Below are positions 8,608 through 18,499 of a DNA stretch of 21,098 bases, one piece after another. Both the position numbers and the translations under genes were made by a program. Below the pieces are notes generated by a model that made no database searches, was not told the DNA's origin, and saw only the letters and a list, made by a program, of their open reading frames with translations. Positions within the stretch are counted from its first letter, which is position 1; the number at the start of each line of letters is the position of its first letter. Origin of the DNA: Larix sibirica (lineage: Eukaryota > Streptophyta > Pinopsida > Pinales > Pinaceae); NCBI GenBank assembly GCA_004151065.3, contig NWUY0300014868.1:41637-62734 (forward strand), read 5' to 3'.

Positions 8608-8716
8608 TTAAGATTCCCTTCCTTCTATAAATAAGGGTTGAAACTTGATGTCTTACTATTCTTGTCTTTTATTTAAGGTCTTAAACATTGTCTTTAATTG
8701 TTCTAATTAAATTTTT

Positions 8717-8798
8717 ATTTGATGTCTAATTAAACATTGTCTGTTATTTGATGTCTAATTAAACATTGTCTGTTATTTGATGTCTTAAACATTTGATG
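8717..8798 (+). repeat. 29-bp tandem repeat, about 2.8 copies
   Basis: Copies at 8717-8745 and 8746-8774 are identical (atttgatgtctaattaaa, then cattgtctgtt). A third copy from 8775 has lost about five bases in the middle. A looser related phrase precedes the array at about 8647-8700. Confidence 0.85.
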
Positions 8799-8819
8799 AT
8801 GGGTTATGTATTTGTATTA

Positions 8820-8985
8820 TAACTGAACTGCAATTTTGCAATTTTATTTAAAATAACATTTATATTTATAATAAGAAAACATTTACAAAATATAATAAAA
8901 ATATTTTACTATTTTTGAATTTTTTTTAAAGTAAAAATTTAATATAAAATTTATTTCAAAAACTAAAATAAAATAAAAACAAGAG
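8820..8985. repeat. AT-rich low-complexity tract
   Basis: About 165 bases made almost only of A and T with a few G or C. No reading frame and no regular repeat unit. It ends sharply at aagagccacgag, where normal composition returns and the reverse-strand element begins. Confidence 0.7.
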
Positions 8986-9054
8986 CCACGAGTGGCATAG
9001 TCCGTGACAAGAGCCAAGGAGCAATGTAGAAGAAAACAGTTGTACTGAAGCAAT

Positions 9055-9600
9055 TTACTTACTAGGACATTTAGAGGGAATAGCAGTGCATAACAAACAT
9101 GAATTGCATTTCACTGTTAAGAACATGTAAATGACATCAGCCTTAGTAGAACTAAGAACATGTTTTGAAATCGAACATGCATCTTTAAGAAAAGGAAAGG
9201 ATGAAATATTAGAGATACAAGCAGGACACGTTTTGAAACGAAGACAGATCAAGACTTTGCAAAAAGAACCAATTTCATGTCCTAATCTGATTTTTAAACA
9301 AGAGTTGATCTTTGATTGCATAAGAGAAAGTAAGTGTGTAAGAGCAAGTAAGTGTGCTTTTGCATAGTCATCATTGAACACATCAACAAATGTGGCATGA
9401 CAAAGGCGAAGAAGCTGAGAACCTTTTGGACCATTACTAACAACGTTCTTGAACAGGTATATAGACAGAGTATCTGATACCAATTCTGCTGTATTTTGGA
9501 GAACAAGTTCTTGTAGCTTTCAGGTAATTGCAACTGCAATAGATTCAAATTTGTTATACGTTGTTAGCGAAAGGACAATGAAGAAAAATGTTCTTTCAAT
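9055..9600 (-). pseudogene. Broken C-terminal part of an RPA-like protein
   Basis: On the - strand this continues the RPA-like frame to its right after stops. From about 9530 down, one frame reads KLQELVLQNTAEL, VSDTLSIYLFKNVVSNGPKG and SQLLRLCHATFVDVFNDD, which sits where RPA70 has the end of its second OB-fold (the strand after the conserved W) and the linker to the third. Further on, the cysteines in FKTCPACISN and VKCNSCLLC are suggestive of the zinc-containing third OB-fold of RPA70. The similarity is weak and stops separate this part from the next. It could also be unrelated, so read this as a tentative extension. Confidence 0.4.
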
Positions 9601-9632
9601 TGCAAATTCTAGGTGGAAAAAGACAACAGTTA

Positions 9633-10343
9633 TTAGACTAATGAACACCATACCGTTGCAGTATTATGTATTCTTTCTCCATCTTTGATATGCAATTCAT
9701 AGTTTCTGTTGTTTTGTTCGCATCCAATCACAAGTGCTGCAACAGAACCCATAGAGTAGGAATCTGCTAAGCTCATATCTGGCGCTAGCTTGCGCTCTTG
9801 GCAAACTTGGGGAACTGTTTCTATGGAGGTTTGTTGATGCAAAACAATACAATATTTTGCGTCTGCTTTATCGTAAGATATAGTCATATCTGGTGCTAGC
9901 TTGCGCTCTTGGCAAACTTGGGGAACTGTTTCTATAGAGGTTTGTTGATGCAAAACAATACAATATTTTGCATCTGCTTTATCGTAAGGTCTCTTGTTTC
10001 TAGTTACAAATATCAAAATTTGGACGTTGTTGCCATGTGTAAAGTATTTCTTGAAGTGAGAAATGAGGCTATTGTTCATGTTCACTATTATTGTTAGCTG
10101 GCCATCTCTGTCGACAAGATCAACATGCATTAATTCTGTTTTGTTCGGTGGATTCGAACTTTTGTTCTGTGCAGGATCGTACAAAGCAAGTACATTGCCT
10201 TCGAACACATTTGTATGTGTTGTTGAACAAATTTGCAGAATAGTAGATGATGGATGTGGCATTTGTTTTAGTCTATAGCATGGAACAAAGAAAACAGATC
10301 GACATATAAATAGGTGGTTTGCCAAAAAAAAGCATTGATTCAT
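9633..10343 (-). pseudogene. RPA70-like single-stranded-DNA-binding protein (two OB-folds)
   Basis: A 236-codon open frame on the - strand. Residues 46-115 fit the first DNA-binding OB-fold of RPA70: GNVLALYDPAQN, then MHVDLVDRDGQLTIIVNMN (where RPA has F-D-L-V-D-E-S-G-E-I), then HFKKYFTHGNNVQIL. Residues 120-235 fit the second: KYCIVLHQQTSIETVP, GSVAALVIG, ELHIKDG and the closing TATVW. RPA70 coats single-stranded DNA; plant Helitrons carry such genes. Residues 120-156 are repeated in frame at 157-193, an extra copy that would disrupt the fold. The ATG at 10343 is only the first in the frame; residues 1-30 look like non-coding sequence. The domain order and neighbouring EEP gene on the same strand suggest a transposon origin rather than a host RPA1 gene. 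Confidence 0.6.
9774..9988 (-). repeat. 111-bp in-frame tandem duplication
   Basis: Copies start at 9774 and 9885, exactly 111 bp (37 codons) apart. Over about 104 shared bases I count three differences, so this is the youngest duplication in the window. It lies inside the RPA-like frame and keeps the frame open. Confidence 0.9.
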
Positions 10344-10702
10344 GCAGGCACATTAAGATTCTGTAGTTGGGTGGAGAATCAGAATTGCTCTTACCTTTTT
10401 GACTTGTCATTGTCTAGCAATTGAGGCATTTTGGCCTGACATTTGTTTTTGAAGCATTGTTGTTTGTAGCCATGTCGCGATCGCTCAGTTTTGGGGGCTG
10501 CTACAGAGCCATTTCACTTTAGCTTATAGACATGCTTCATAATGTCTGACATATAATCGGGCCTATTTGCAGTTAATCAATTTATTTTTTGATTTAGCTA
10601 TGTCAAGGAAACGATATTTGATGATTCAAACGAGGAAAAACAACTGCATTCGATAGTTGCATTGCTTAGAACTGTTTTGATCTTAGAAAAAATGCTAATT
10701 CC
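10344..10702. other. Spacer between the RPA-like and EEP frames
   Basis: Lies between two frames of the same strand. On the - strand an ATG at 10473 begins MATNNNASKTNVRPK, but a stop follows within 20 codons. A donor-like aaaaaggtaag is present near 10395, but joining it to the acceptor-like site near 10273 does not continue the RPA frame, so no intron is called. Confidence 0.4.
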
Positions 10703-11389
10703 TTATTCCGACAAAGCATTTGCAAATATATCTAGATGAATGGAAATCCAAATGCTGTGGTGATCTATCCAGTAAGCCTCAGAAATATGAAAATTGAGAG
10801 TGCCAGTTTCAAAAGCTACGCAAAAGTGATCAAGCAAAGAGCCAGGGGTTGTTGCAACTATTGTATGCAAGTTCAAATTGTGGTTTTTCATGAGAAGAAG
10901 GAATTCTTTTTGCGGATTGGAATGTTGCAACATGTCAAATTTAAGGTCACTAGCAATTACGATATGCTGATTCTGGTCAATGTTTTCCGCTATGTTTTCG
11001 ACAAAGCTATAAAGCTCCACAATTGGTGCATTTGGCACTACATATACATTTGACAGTTTGACAATAGCTTTGTTAATTTCAAATTGGCAAGTATTTGCTT
11101 CAATCCAGTTTGTTGCATAGTTTTCTAATTCTTGGAACAACATTTCCTTTTTATAACATGTGACAATTCCTTGGATATTAAACATAGACACAGAGCAATA
11201 TTTTTTTGCAAGGGGACTACCATTTGGAAAAAACTTTCTATGGGTTTCCTGCAAACAGAGAATATCACTTTGCATGATGTCATGGTCATTGGCCATATTT
11301 GTCGCTTGTAAAAACTTTGGAGTATAGACTACTATGCAATAACTGCATACACCATTCATTAGTCTATTCTCGGAGCAAAGAAACGCCAA
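10703..11389 (-). pseudogene. Endonuclease/exonuclease/phosphatase (EEP) domain, Helitron/Helentron-like
   Basis: A 228-codon open frame on the - strand. Metal-dependent DNase fold (AP-endonuclease type), used by some mobile elements to nick DNA. Visible motifs: SDILCLQETH with catalytic E48; a GIVTCYKKEM strand at 74-83; NVYVVPN at 114-120; IVIASDLKFDM at 143-153, where the family has G-D-L-N, so D148 is kept but the catalytic N is K150; TTPGSLLDH with D187; and YWIDHHSI with D209-H210 where S-D-H is usual. The first catalytic Asn near the N-terminus is not seen, so the start is damaged. No reverse transcriptase follows on this strand; instead an RPA-like frame does. This favours a Helentron-type endonuclease over a LINE endonuclease, but a LINE origin is not excluded. 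Confidence 0.7.
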
Positions 11390-12642
11390 CCAACACTCGA
11401 ATTCTAAGTTGGCAGATCTCCAGCTTCTGATATGTTTTACATGTTTCCATATTTTGAATCAACAAGACTAAAGTCTCTAGACATGGAGAAGGCAAGTTGT
11501 TATTAGCACCATCATTGGACCTACTCATCGTTTAACACATTGCCCCATGCATCCCTGCTATTGCTCATTATTTGTAGTCAATGCCAAATAAATTGACCAT
11601 AGCTAATTGCCATATGTCTATAGACCAATGCCAAAAAAAGGACCATGGTTGCTCATTCTTGGTTTTGCCAAATAAATCGACCACAACAAATTGCTCGTTG
11701 TCCATAGATCAAGCAACAAGACTAATTGCTTCTGCCACAACAAATTCAATCTAGCCACGCAAGCAACATAGTGAAATCTCTTTGCACAAGAAACGATTGG
11801 CATGGCTAAAATAATAACATAATTGGACACTGTTAATCTTTCCAGCATATCACAGTGTCTATGTCCATGTGCATTGCTACTTTCCAGTTAAGTTAACAGT
11901 AGCAAATTGCACAATGTTTGTGGACCAAGCAAGTTGAATTTAGTCACCTGATTAACGAATACCCTAATTTTGCAACGAGAAAATTAACTGCAACTGCCTA
12001 ATCAACATAGCCACATAAAGTCATTGCATAGCTTGATGTGGCTAATAAGCACCATGACAAGAAGCTCCATACTTGGTATCTATACATGTCCGCATATTTT
12101 CTCTGCACTCAAGGTTTCTATCCTATCAAGTAGAACATGAAATCTATGGATGGATTTCAAAATTTGCTATGGCCGGTCATAGCCCCAAAGATGCGGGAAA
12201 AACATAGCAATCCTAAGTCTATGACTATGTACAAAAAAGTAAATGACATTGCATAGCTCCAAGTAAATATTTATAAACCTAGTGGTAGCAATGCAACATA
12301 CAAGGATAATGCAAAGAATTATGCAAGGGTGTTGTGAACACTTGGTTCATTGAATACAATGCAAAGAAGATTGTAGCATCATGAGACTAGGTGTATAGTG
12401 AAATCTGAACACAATCAACAACAAAACCTTAGCGCAATGAAGAAACTATGCATGAGATTCATGGGCAACAACCGGGAAAGTCTCAATAGGTTGGACTTGA
12501 AATATAGTCGACTGTCATCAAATATAGTCAATTACCATTGTAGACTGCACAAAGTACACCAAAAGACCAAAATGACCCAAACATATCTAGCAAAGTACAC
12601 TGCAGGAGGAGTATGCACATGCGAGAGTAGAGAACAACCCAC
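11390..12642. other. Non-coding with degenerate short repeats
   Basis: No gene. From about 11575 to 11760 short phrases recur irregularly: caatgcca-ataaa, tgaccat or cgaccac, aattgc, and tctatagacca or ccatagatca. They look like an old degenerate tandem array. Lysine-rich short frames at 12398-12712 have no recognisable domain. No Rep or helicase motif is seen upstream of the EEP frame on the - strand, where a complete Helitron would have one. Confidence 0.5.
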
Positions 12643-12650
12643 AAACACCA
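12643..12650 (+). repeat. Possible left target-site duplication of the LINE
   Basis: The octamer aaacacca occurs here and again at 19508-19515, right after the A-tail of the LINE. Eight bases is shorter than usual for plant LINEs (10-20), but the position on both sides fits a 6.86-kb insertion. Confidence 0.35.
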
Positions 12651-12877
12651 ATTGCTGGGGCGTCGGGGTTAGGGTTTCAGAGGTAGGGTCTGGTATGCAG
12701 AGGATCTACTAAAATGGATAATTTCTGGATGTCGAGGGTACTATTAGTGTATTCCTACGGTGTACAACAATAGATGACGGCTTTGAAGTGGTAGACTGAA
12801 GGTATCCGAGGCGTATTTTGTCCTATTTTGGGTTTGATTTGAGACTACTGACACCTGTGCTTCCCCGTGAGTTGAGC
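12651..12877 (+). promoter_or_regulatory. LINE 5' UTR, presumed internal promoter
   Basis: About 227 bases between the proposed left edge and the ORF1 start, richer in G than the surroundings. LINEs carry their promoter here, but no specific box can be named from the sequence. Confidence 0.4.
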
Positions 12878-14872
12878 ATGGAGGATAATCTCGGGAATGG
12901 TGGTCAGGGACAGACCGTTGTATTGGAAACATACATCTGGTTGGAGGAGAATGGTCTACTAAAACAGGATGCTTTCTATAAACAATTGTTGGCGGAAAAA
13001 CACGACAACTTGCCAGGTAGTGGGCACTCCAAGGCAAAAATTCCCAAAACCCATGTTGGCTCGGTGCAAGAAGGATTATCCCGACCAAGGAACATTATTG
13101 CAGAACAAAACAAAGAGGGTTCTTCGGACTCTACTCCCATTTACCCAGTGGGTTAGAATCAAGCTATTGTGGAAGGAAAGAGAGGACGGGTGCCTCAACG
13201 ACACAAGGACACAAGTGATACTTTCAGCGAGGTGATCTCAAAAGGACCGCCCAAGAAGCAAAGGAGGTGGAGGAAGAGAGCAGGTGAACAATCGATGACC
13301 ATGGGGAGAGACATTGGTCTAGATGAACTAGTAGAGTTCAACATGATAGAATTGAGCGACAAGTTCAGTTATAAAGCCATGAATAAGCGGGAGATCTCAT
13401 GATGGGTCGCAAAGTCTTGGGGGCCTCTTATGGACTATGTCCCGAAGGTTTCTATACTTCCTCAGGGATGGTTTGGATTCAAATTTAAGGAGGCACACGC
13501 TACTCTGATTCTAGGGAAATTGTGGTTGAAAGGGGCGGGTAGTCTCATGCTGTAGAGATGTCACACATATTTTGACCCCAAGGTGGCCCATATTCGTTTT
13601 CAGCACTTCTGGGTTCTTCTGCCAAGCTTCCCATTGGCCATGTGGAACAGGGGTGCGTTTGAAGCTGTTGGGAATCGTCTCGGCCAATTCCTTCATCTGA
13701 ATGACGGGGTCTTGAATGGTGTTGATAAATTGGTGGGGAGAATGCTTGTCGAGGTGGATGTTTCATTGGGTCTCATTGACTGCCTTCAAATAGAGTGGAG
13801 AGGTCGTCATTACTCCCAAATTATAGATTACTGGGGTATTCCATTCTGTTGTTCGTGTTGTAAAGAAGTGGGTCATCTTTGGCATCGGTGTAATGGCCCT
13901 TCCTCTTCCAAGTCTTATGAGGATTCAAAAGACAAGAAGTTTTTTTGGTCGTCAGATGATAGTAGTGACCGGGAGTTGGATCACTATGGCAACCTGGATG
14001 GTTACTCCAACAGGTTACCGGTTCCAAGATCTGCGTCAGAGGAACACACCATCATTGGTAAGCTGAAAGCCAACGATCCCTCTTTCTATAATTCTTTACA
14101 TGATTTAGAAGTTGAATTTATAAAATCATTAGTGCTTAAAGGGTTGTCACATGAGGATTCAACTGTTGGACCCTGGTCGGTCCCTTTCTTCCTCCTTGAA
14201 AGAGTTGCGAGATAGTGCAATGGAACCTACCCATATTTTTGTTGCATCTAGAATCGATGCATCGCCTTGGCACTTAGCACAAGCTGGTGTTTCCGCTACA
14301 CATCATGTATCCAGGATGTCACATAGTCCTAGTGGAACTAGGCTGTTGTCCACCGACAATGTTTTGTTGCCAAATGAAAGTGGCCAGACTGGACTATTTT
14401 CACCTACAAACCTCGGTCCTCAAAGTTCTTAATCGATTCCAATTCTAGTGAAAATTTGGCGAAGGTAGGTGCTATGGAAGGCCGTTGGAATCCTTTGTCA
14501 ATGGAATCACATCACTTGGACAAATCGAAGATTTAGGTGCCATCCTACTATGATACTGCTAAAAAGTTCCCCATCCCTTCATATATAAAGAATAAGATGG
14601 TTGATTCGTCAATTCCTTTGTCCTCCTTTGGCGGTAATGTGCTTGAAGAATCGATGACTCCACCAATCAATAAATCTATTAAAGGGGCTTGCAATGGGGG
14701 CCTTGCCCAAGATTTTTCACCTCTTAAGACCAGAAGCGGTAGGAAGCTTCTAGTGCAAGGAGATCAGTCAATCCCCCATGTTCAACCTCCTCAAGTCAAT
14801 CCTACTAGTCTTCCTTCATATGAAACCATAGCTCTTAGAGAGGTCAAAGCCCTTGCAAGGGTTCAAGAATGA
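12878..14872 (+). pseudogene. LINE ORF1 (DUF4283-like, zinc knuckle), broken
   Basis: Would be a nucleic-acid-binding protein of about 665 residues that packages LINE RNA. The start is MEDNLGNG at 12878; an earlier in-frame ATG at 12818 is less likely. One frame runs almost throughout but is cut by stops at 13154 (TAG), 13400 (TGA) and 13553 (TAG). A basic stretch (KKQRRWRKRAG) precedes a DUF4283-type domain at about 13400-13830, recognisable by SWGPLMDYVPKV, GWFGFKF and HFWVLLPSFPLAMWN. A perfect CCHC zinc knuckle follows. Between about 14150 and 14432 the reading continues one frame over (LKELRDSAMEPTHIF), then returns to the first frame by 14537, so two compensating frameshifts occurred. 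The stop TGA at 14870-14872 overlaps the ORF2 start. Confidence 0.85.
13850..13891 (+). other. CCHC zinc knuckle of LINE ORF1
   Basis: The 14 codons read CSCCKEVGHLWHRC, exactly C-x2-C-x4-H-x4-C. This zinc-binding motif contacts nucleic acid in gag and in plant LINE ORF1 proteins. All four ligands are intact although the gene around them is broken. Confidence 0.9.
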
Positions 14873-16928
14873 TTATGTTCTCTATGAATATTAGGGGAGT
14901 GGGGGGCCTCCCTAAATTACTAGCCCTGAAGAGAGTTTTACATACTATTCAACCGGATATTGTGTTATACAAGAAACGATGGTCAGCGAGGAAAATGCAA
15001 GGTTTTTCTTTACCAAACTAAGGCCTGAGTGGGAGATTTGTTCAATTAGTGCGGAAGGTCTTTCTGAGGGATTGTTATCAGCTTGGAACCCTCGCATATT
15101 TTCACTCCTCCATTTTAAGATGCCAGTTGGCATTCTTTTTTCAAGAAGGCTTGCAGGGTTTGATAAGGAACTCAACATCATTAATTGTTATGGCCCCTAT
15201 TTGAACAAACAATTTTTCTAGGACTTTGTTATTGCAGATCATTTACTAGAGTTGCAAAACTTAATAATCGCTGGTGATCTAAACTTCACCTGGGATGCTT
15301 CATAAAATTGGGGTCAACGTTCTAAACTTGATTCGCTACGTCGTTATTTTTCAGAGATTTTTGAGGAAAAAGATTTGATCGATCTGGAGCCTCTCCCACT
15401 TGTCTCGAATTGGTGTAATGGCAAGAAGAATGGCGGTTGTATCTTGAAACGTCTTGATCGATTTTTGATCTCAGAACAACTCCTGCAACGTGTATTTAAA
15501 TACAGGTCGTGGGTGGACTAGACAAGGATCAATGACCATTTCCCTATACTCTTGCAGTTTGATGTGGAAGGAAATATTTGCAGGGTCCCTTACAAATTTA
15601 ATTCAGTTTGGCTTAAGGATCAATATTTTTCAAATCAAATAGCAGACCAATGGTCTAATATGATTGTGTTGAGGGACCTTTCTGTGATGGACAAACTGGT
15701 CTACATGCTAAAAACACTCAAGACTTTTACGGTGAAATGGGGAAAAGAAAAAAAGAACGCTCTGGCCAAGGACTTAGTTAAGTTGGAATCTGACACTGAA
15801 TCCATATCATCGGCAAATAGATATGGTCCTTTATCCCAAAAATATCAGGCAACCTTGATCTAATTGGAGAGTAGAAAATTGGAAATCTTAAAGGTGAATA
15901 AGGAGTTCTGGCGTTTAAAGAGTCAGGCCATTTGGATTAAGGTGGGCAATTCAAACACCAATTTTTTTTCGCAAATTTGCAGAAAATAGGAGGATCCAGA
16001 ATACCATTTGGGAATTATTAGATCACGATGGCAATCAAATCTATATGACAAAGGATTTACAAAAGGAGGCAGTATATCACTTCCAAACATTGTTCCAGGA
16101 CCCAAAAACTACATCTTTGTTGGAACAATTCAAGGTGATTAAAGAATACATGAGATTCTTTTCGGACGAGGAAGGGATCAATATGTATGCTCCAGTTAAC
16201 CTACAGGATATTGAAGTTGTCTTAAAAGGATTTGCTAAAGATAAAAAAGTCCTAGATAGGACGGTTGGACTGTGGAACTTTTCCTTTCCTTTTCTGACTC
16301 GATGGGTTTTGATTTATTAACAACTGTAGAAGAATCTCACACTAGAGGCCTTGTGACAGGAGCCATTAATTCCACCTTCTTGGCATTAATTTCTAAATGC
16401 TCACATGCCATGAGGTTCCAATATTTCCACCCAATTTCTCTTTGCAATTTAATATATAAAGTTATATAAAAAATTATAGTTGTTAGACTGAAGCCAATGC
16501 TATCCAAATTTATCTCATCTGAGCAATTCGGGTTTTTGGATGATCAACAAATCCTGGACGCTATGGGTGTTTCCGAGGAAGTCTTTCACAACACCAAATC
16601 CAGACACCTTAAAGCTGGATCTAGTCAAGGCATACAACTGGGTGGAATGGACCTTCTTTATATTGATACTCATCCATATTGGTCTTCCCTGGGCTGTTAG
16701 TAAATGGATCATGACATGTGTGACTATTGCAAACTATGCTGCCCATATAAATGGTGTTCCAACAAATTTCTTCAAAGGTTCTAGGGATTGAGACATGGTT
16801 GTCCCTTATCTCCTCTTTTGTTTCTACTTGTAATTGAAGGCGTAAGCATGCTCATCATTAAAGAAAGAGTTGCGGGATCGATCCAAGGGATTAAAGTGAC
16901 TGCTACTACATCGGTGACTCACATGTTT

Positions 16929-16940
16929 TTTGTTGACGAT
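16929..16940 (+). other. Reverse transcriptase active site FVDD
   Basis: Codons ttt gtt gac gat encode F-V-D-D inside HMFFVDDVMLFG. The paired aspartates bind the catalytic metals; LINEs use F/Y-A/V-D-D here. The residues are intact, but frame breaks on both sides prevent expression. Confidence 0.93.
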
Positions 16941-18499
16941 GTCATGCTATTTGGGAGGAGCAGTTTGAATGAGTGGAGGAACTACAAAGTTTTACTTGAT
17001 CTTCTCTATAATGTTTCGGGAATGCTGATCAGTAATGAAAAATAAACATTCCTAGAAAATGAACTAGAGGATGATTCTAAGTTACAAATCAGTTAGATTA
17101 TTCTCTTCAATTTTGGTCCATTATCAAATGGTACCAAGTATTTGGGATTTCATATCAAACCAAACAACTACCATGCAAGTGACTGGCTCTGGTTATTGAA
17201 GAAATTTGATAAATGGATTAAACACTGGTGTTGGCACTGGCTGTCTTTGGGTGGTTGAATCACTTTGGAAAAATCAATTCTTCAAAACCTATCTGTCTAT
17301 TGGTTTTCCTTATTTAAAGTCCTTAAATCAACTATGGACAGTATTTGAAGGAGAAATTTTAATTTTATTTGGAACAGGGGATTGGAAAAGAGGAAATTCC
17401 ACTTGGTAAAATGGAATGACCTTGCTAGGCCGAAACATATTGGAGTATGGGCCATGAAAAACCTTCATTTATTTGCTATGCTCTTTCAACCATGATGCTT
17501 TGGAGATCTCTATTCTCAGATACACTTTGGAGAAAAAATACTAAAGAAAAATATATTAAAAATGTATCCTTGGTGCAATGGTTCCTGCAGAGCAAAAAGA
17601 ACCCCAAAGTTGTTTCAAATTTCTAAAATGGATTACTAGGATCCTTTCACTCGGTTGCTCAATGGTTGGCTTGGCAGTCTGGTAATGGTAAAGAGATTTG
17701 TGTTAGTGAAGACCCAATTTTGGGTGGCTCTTTTCCCTTCAGACTTTCAAAGGAGCTTGTCTTTTTTCTTCGGCAAAATGGCTATTATACATTGAATCGG
17801 TTGATTACCATCCATGTGAACCGACAGGGACATCACTCATGGCTTTCTCCCCAACAGCTAGGCCTTTACAGTTCGTTGGGTGAATAATGGCTTGCTTACA
17901 TCTTGGGACTCAAACGAATTAATCTTTAGTTAAATGATAAGGATGATTCCTTAAAATGGTCTTGGAATGAAGCCACAGGTACTGTCACGACAAAACTGGT
18001 CTATGATTCCTTCTTCTTTGATGTACCTGGTCACAATTATTGGTGGTACAAGAAATTATGGGAACTGGATATGTCACTAAAAATCACCTTATTTATCTAG
18101 CTGGCAATGGGAAACTACATACTGACTTGGGACAACTATTTGCACAGAGGGGGCTGTGGGCCAAATCGTTGCCTGCTTTGTTGTCAAGTTGAAGAATCGA
18201 CGAATCACTTATTTACTCAATGTTCCTTTACATCACAGATTTGCAGGATATAAGGTTGACTACAAGATTGGGCTCGAGGTGGGGCTCAAATTCATTTCAG
18301 GACGGTTTGATTCATTGGACTCGTAGCGAAGATTATTTGGAAGCTTTTCCTTGTTTTGTATCTTGGGAACTCTGGAAGGCCCAAAACCTACTCCTGTTTG
18401 AAGGTAGTGATCCATTTATATCTTTGATCCACAGTGATGCGGTGGCATCCTTCAGAGAGTATAATCCTCCACTAGATCTTCCCTCCTTACTGCATTTGA

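Noticed and set aside
9131-9367. + strand open frame of 78 codons, antisense to the RPA-like tail
   Set aside because: Its translation has no domain and it mirrors the - strand frame that continues the RPA-like gene.
10736-11053. + strand open frame antisense to the EEP gene
   Set aside because: A shadow of the - strand EEP frame, which carries the motifs.
12665-12680. Telomere-like gggttagggtttc
   Set aside because: A single short match, not an array; G-rich starts of this kind are usual in LINE leaders.
12398-12712. + strand open frame of 104 codons just before the LINE
   Set aside because: Runs across the proposed LINE edge and has no domain; probably chance.
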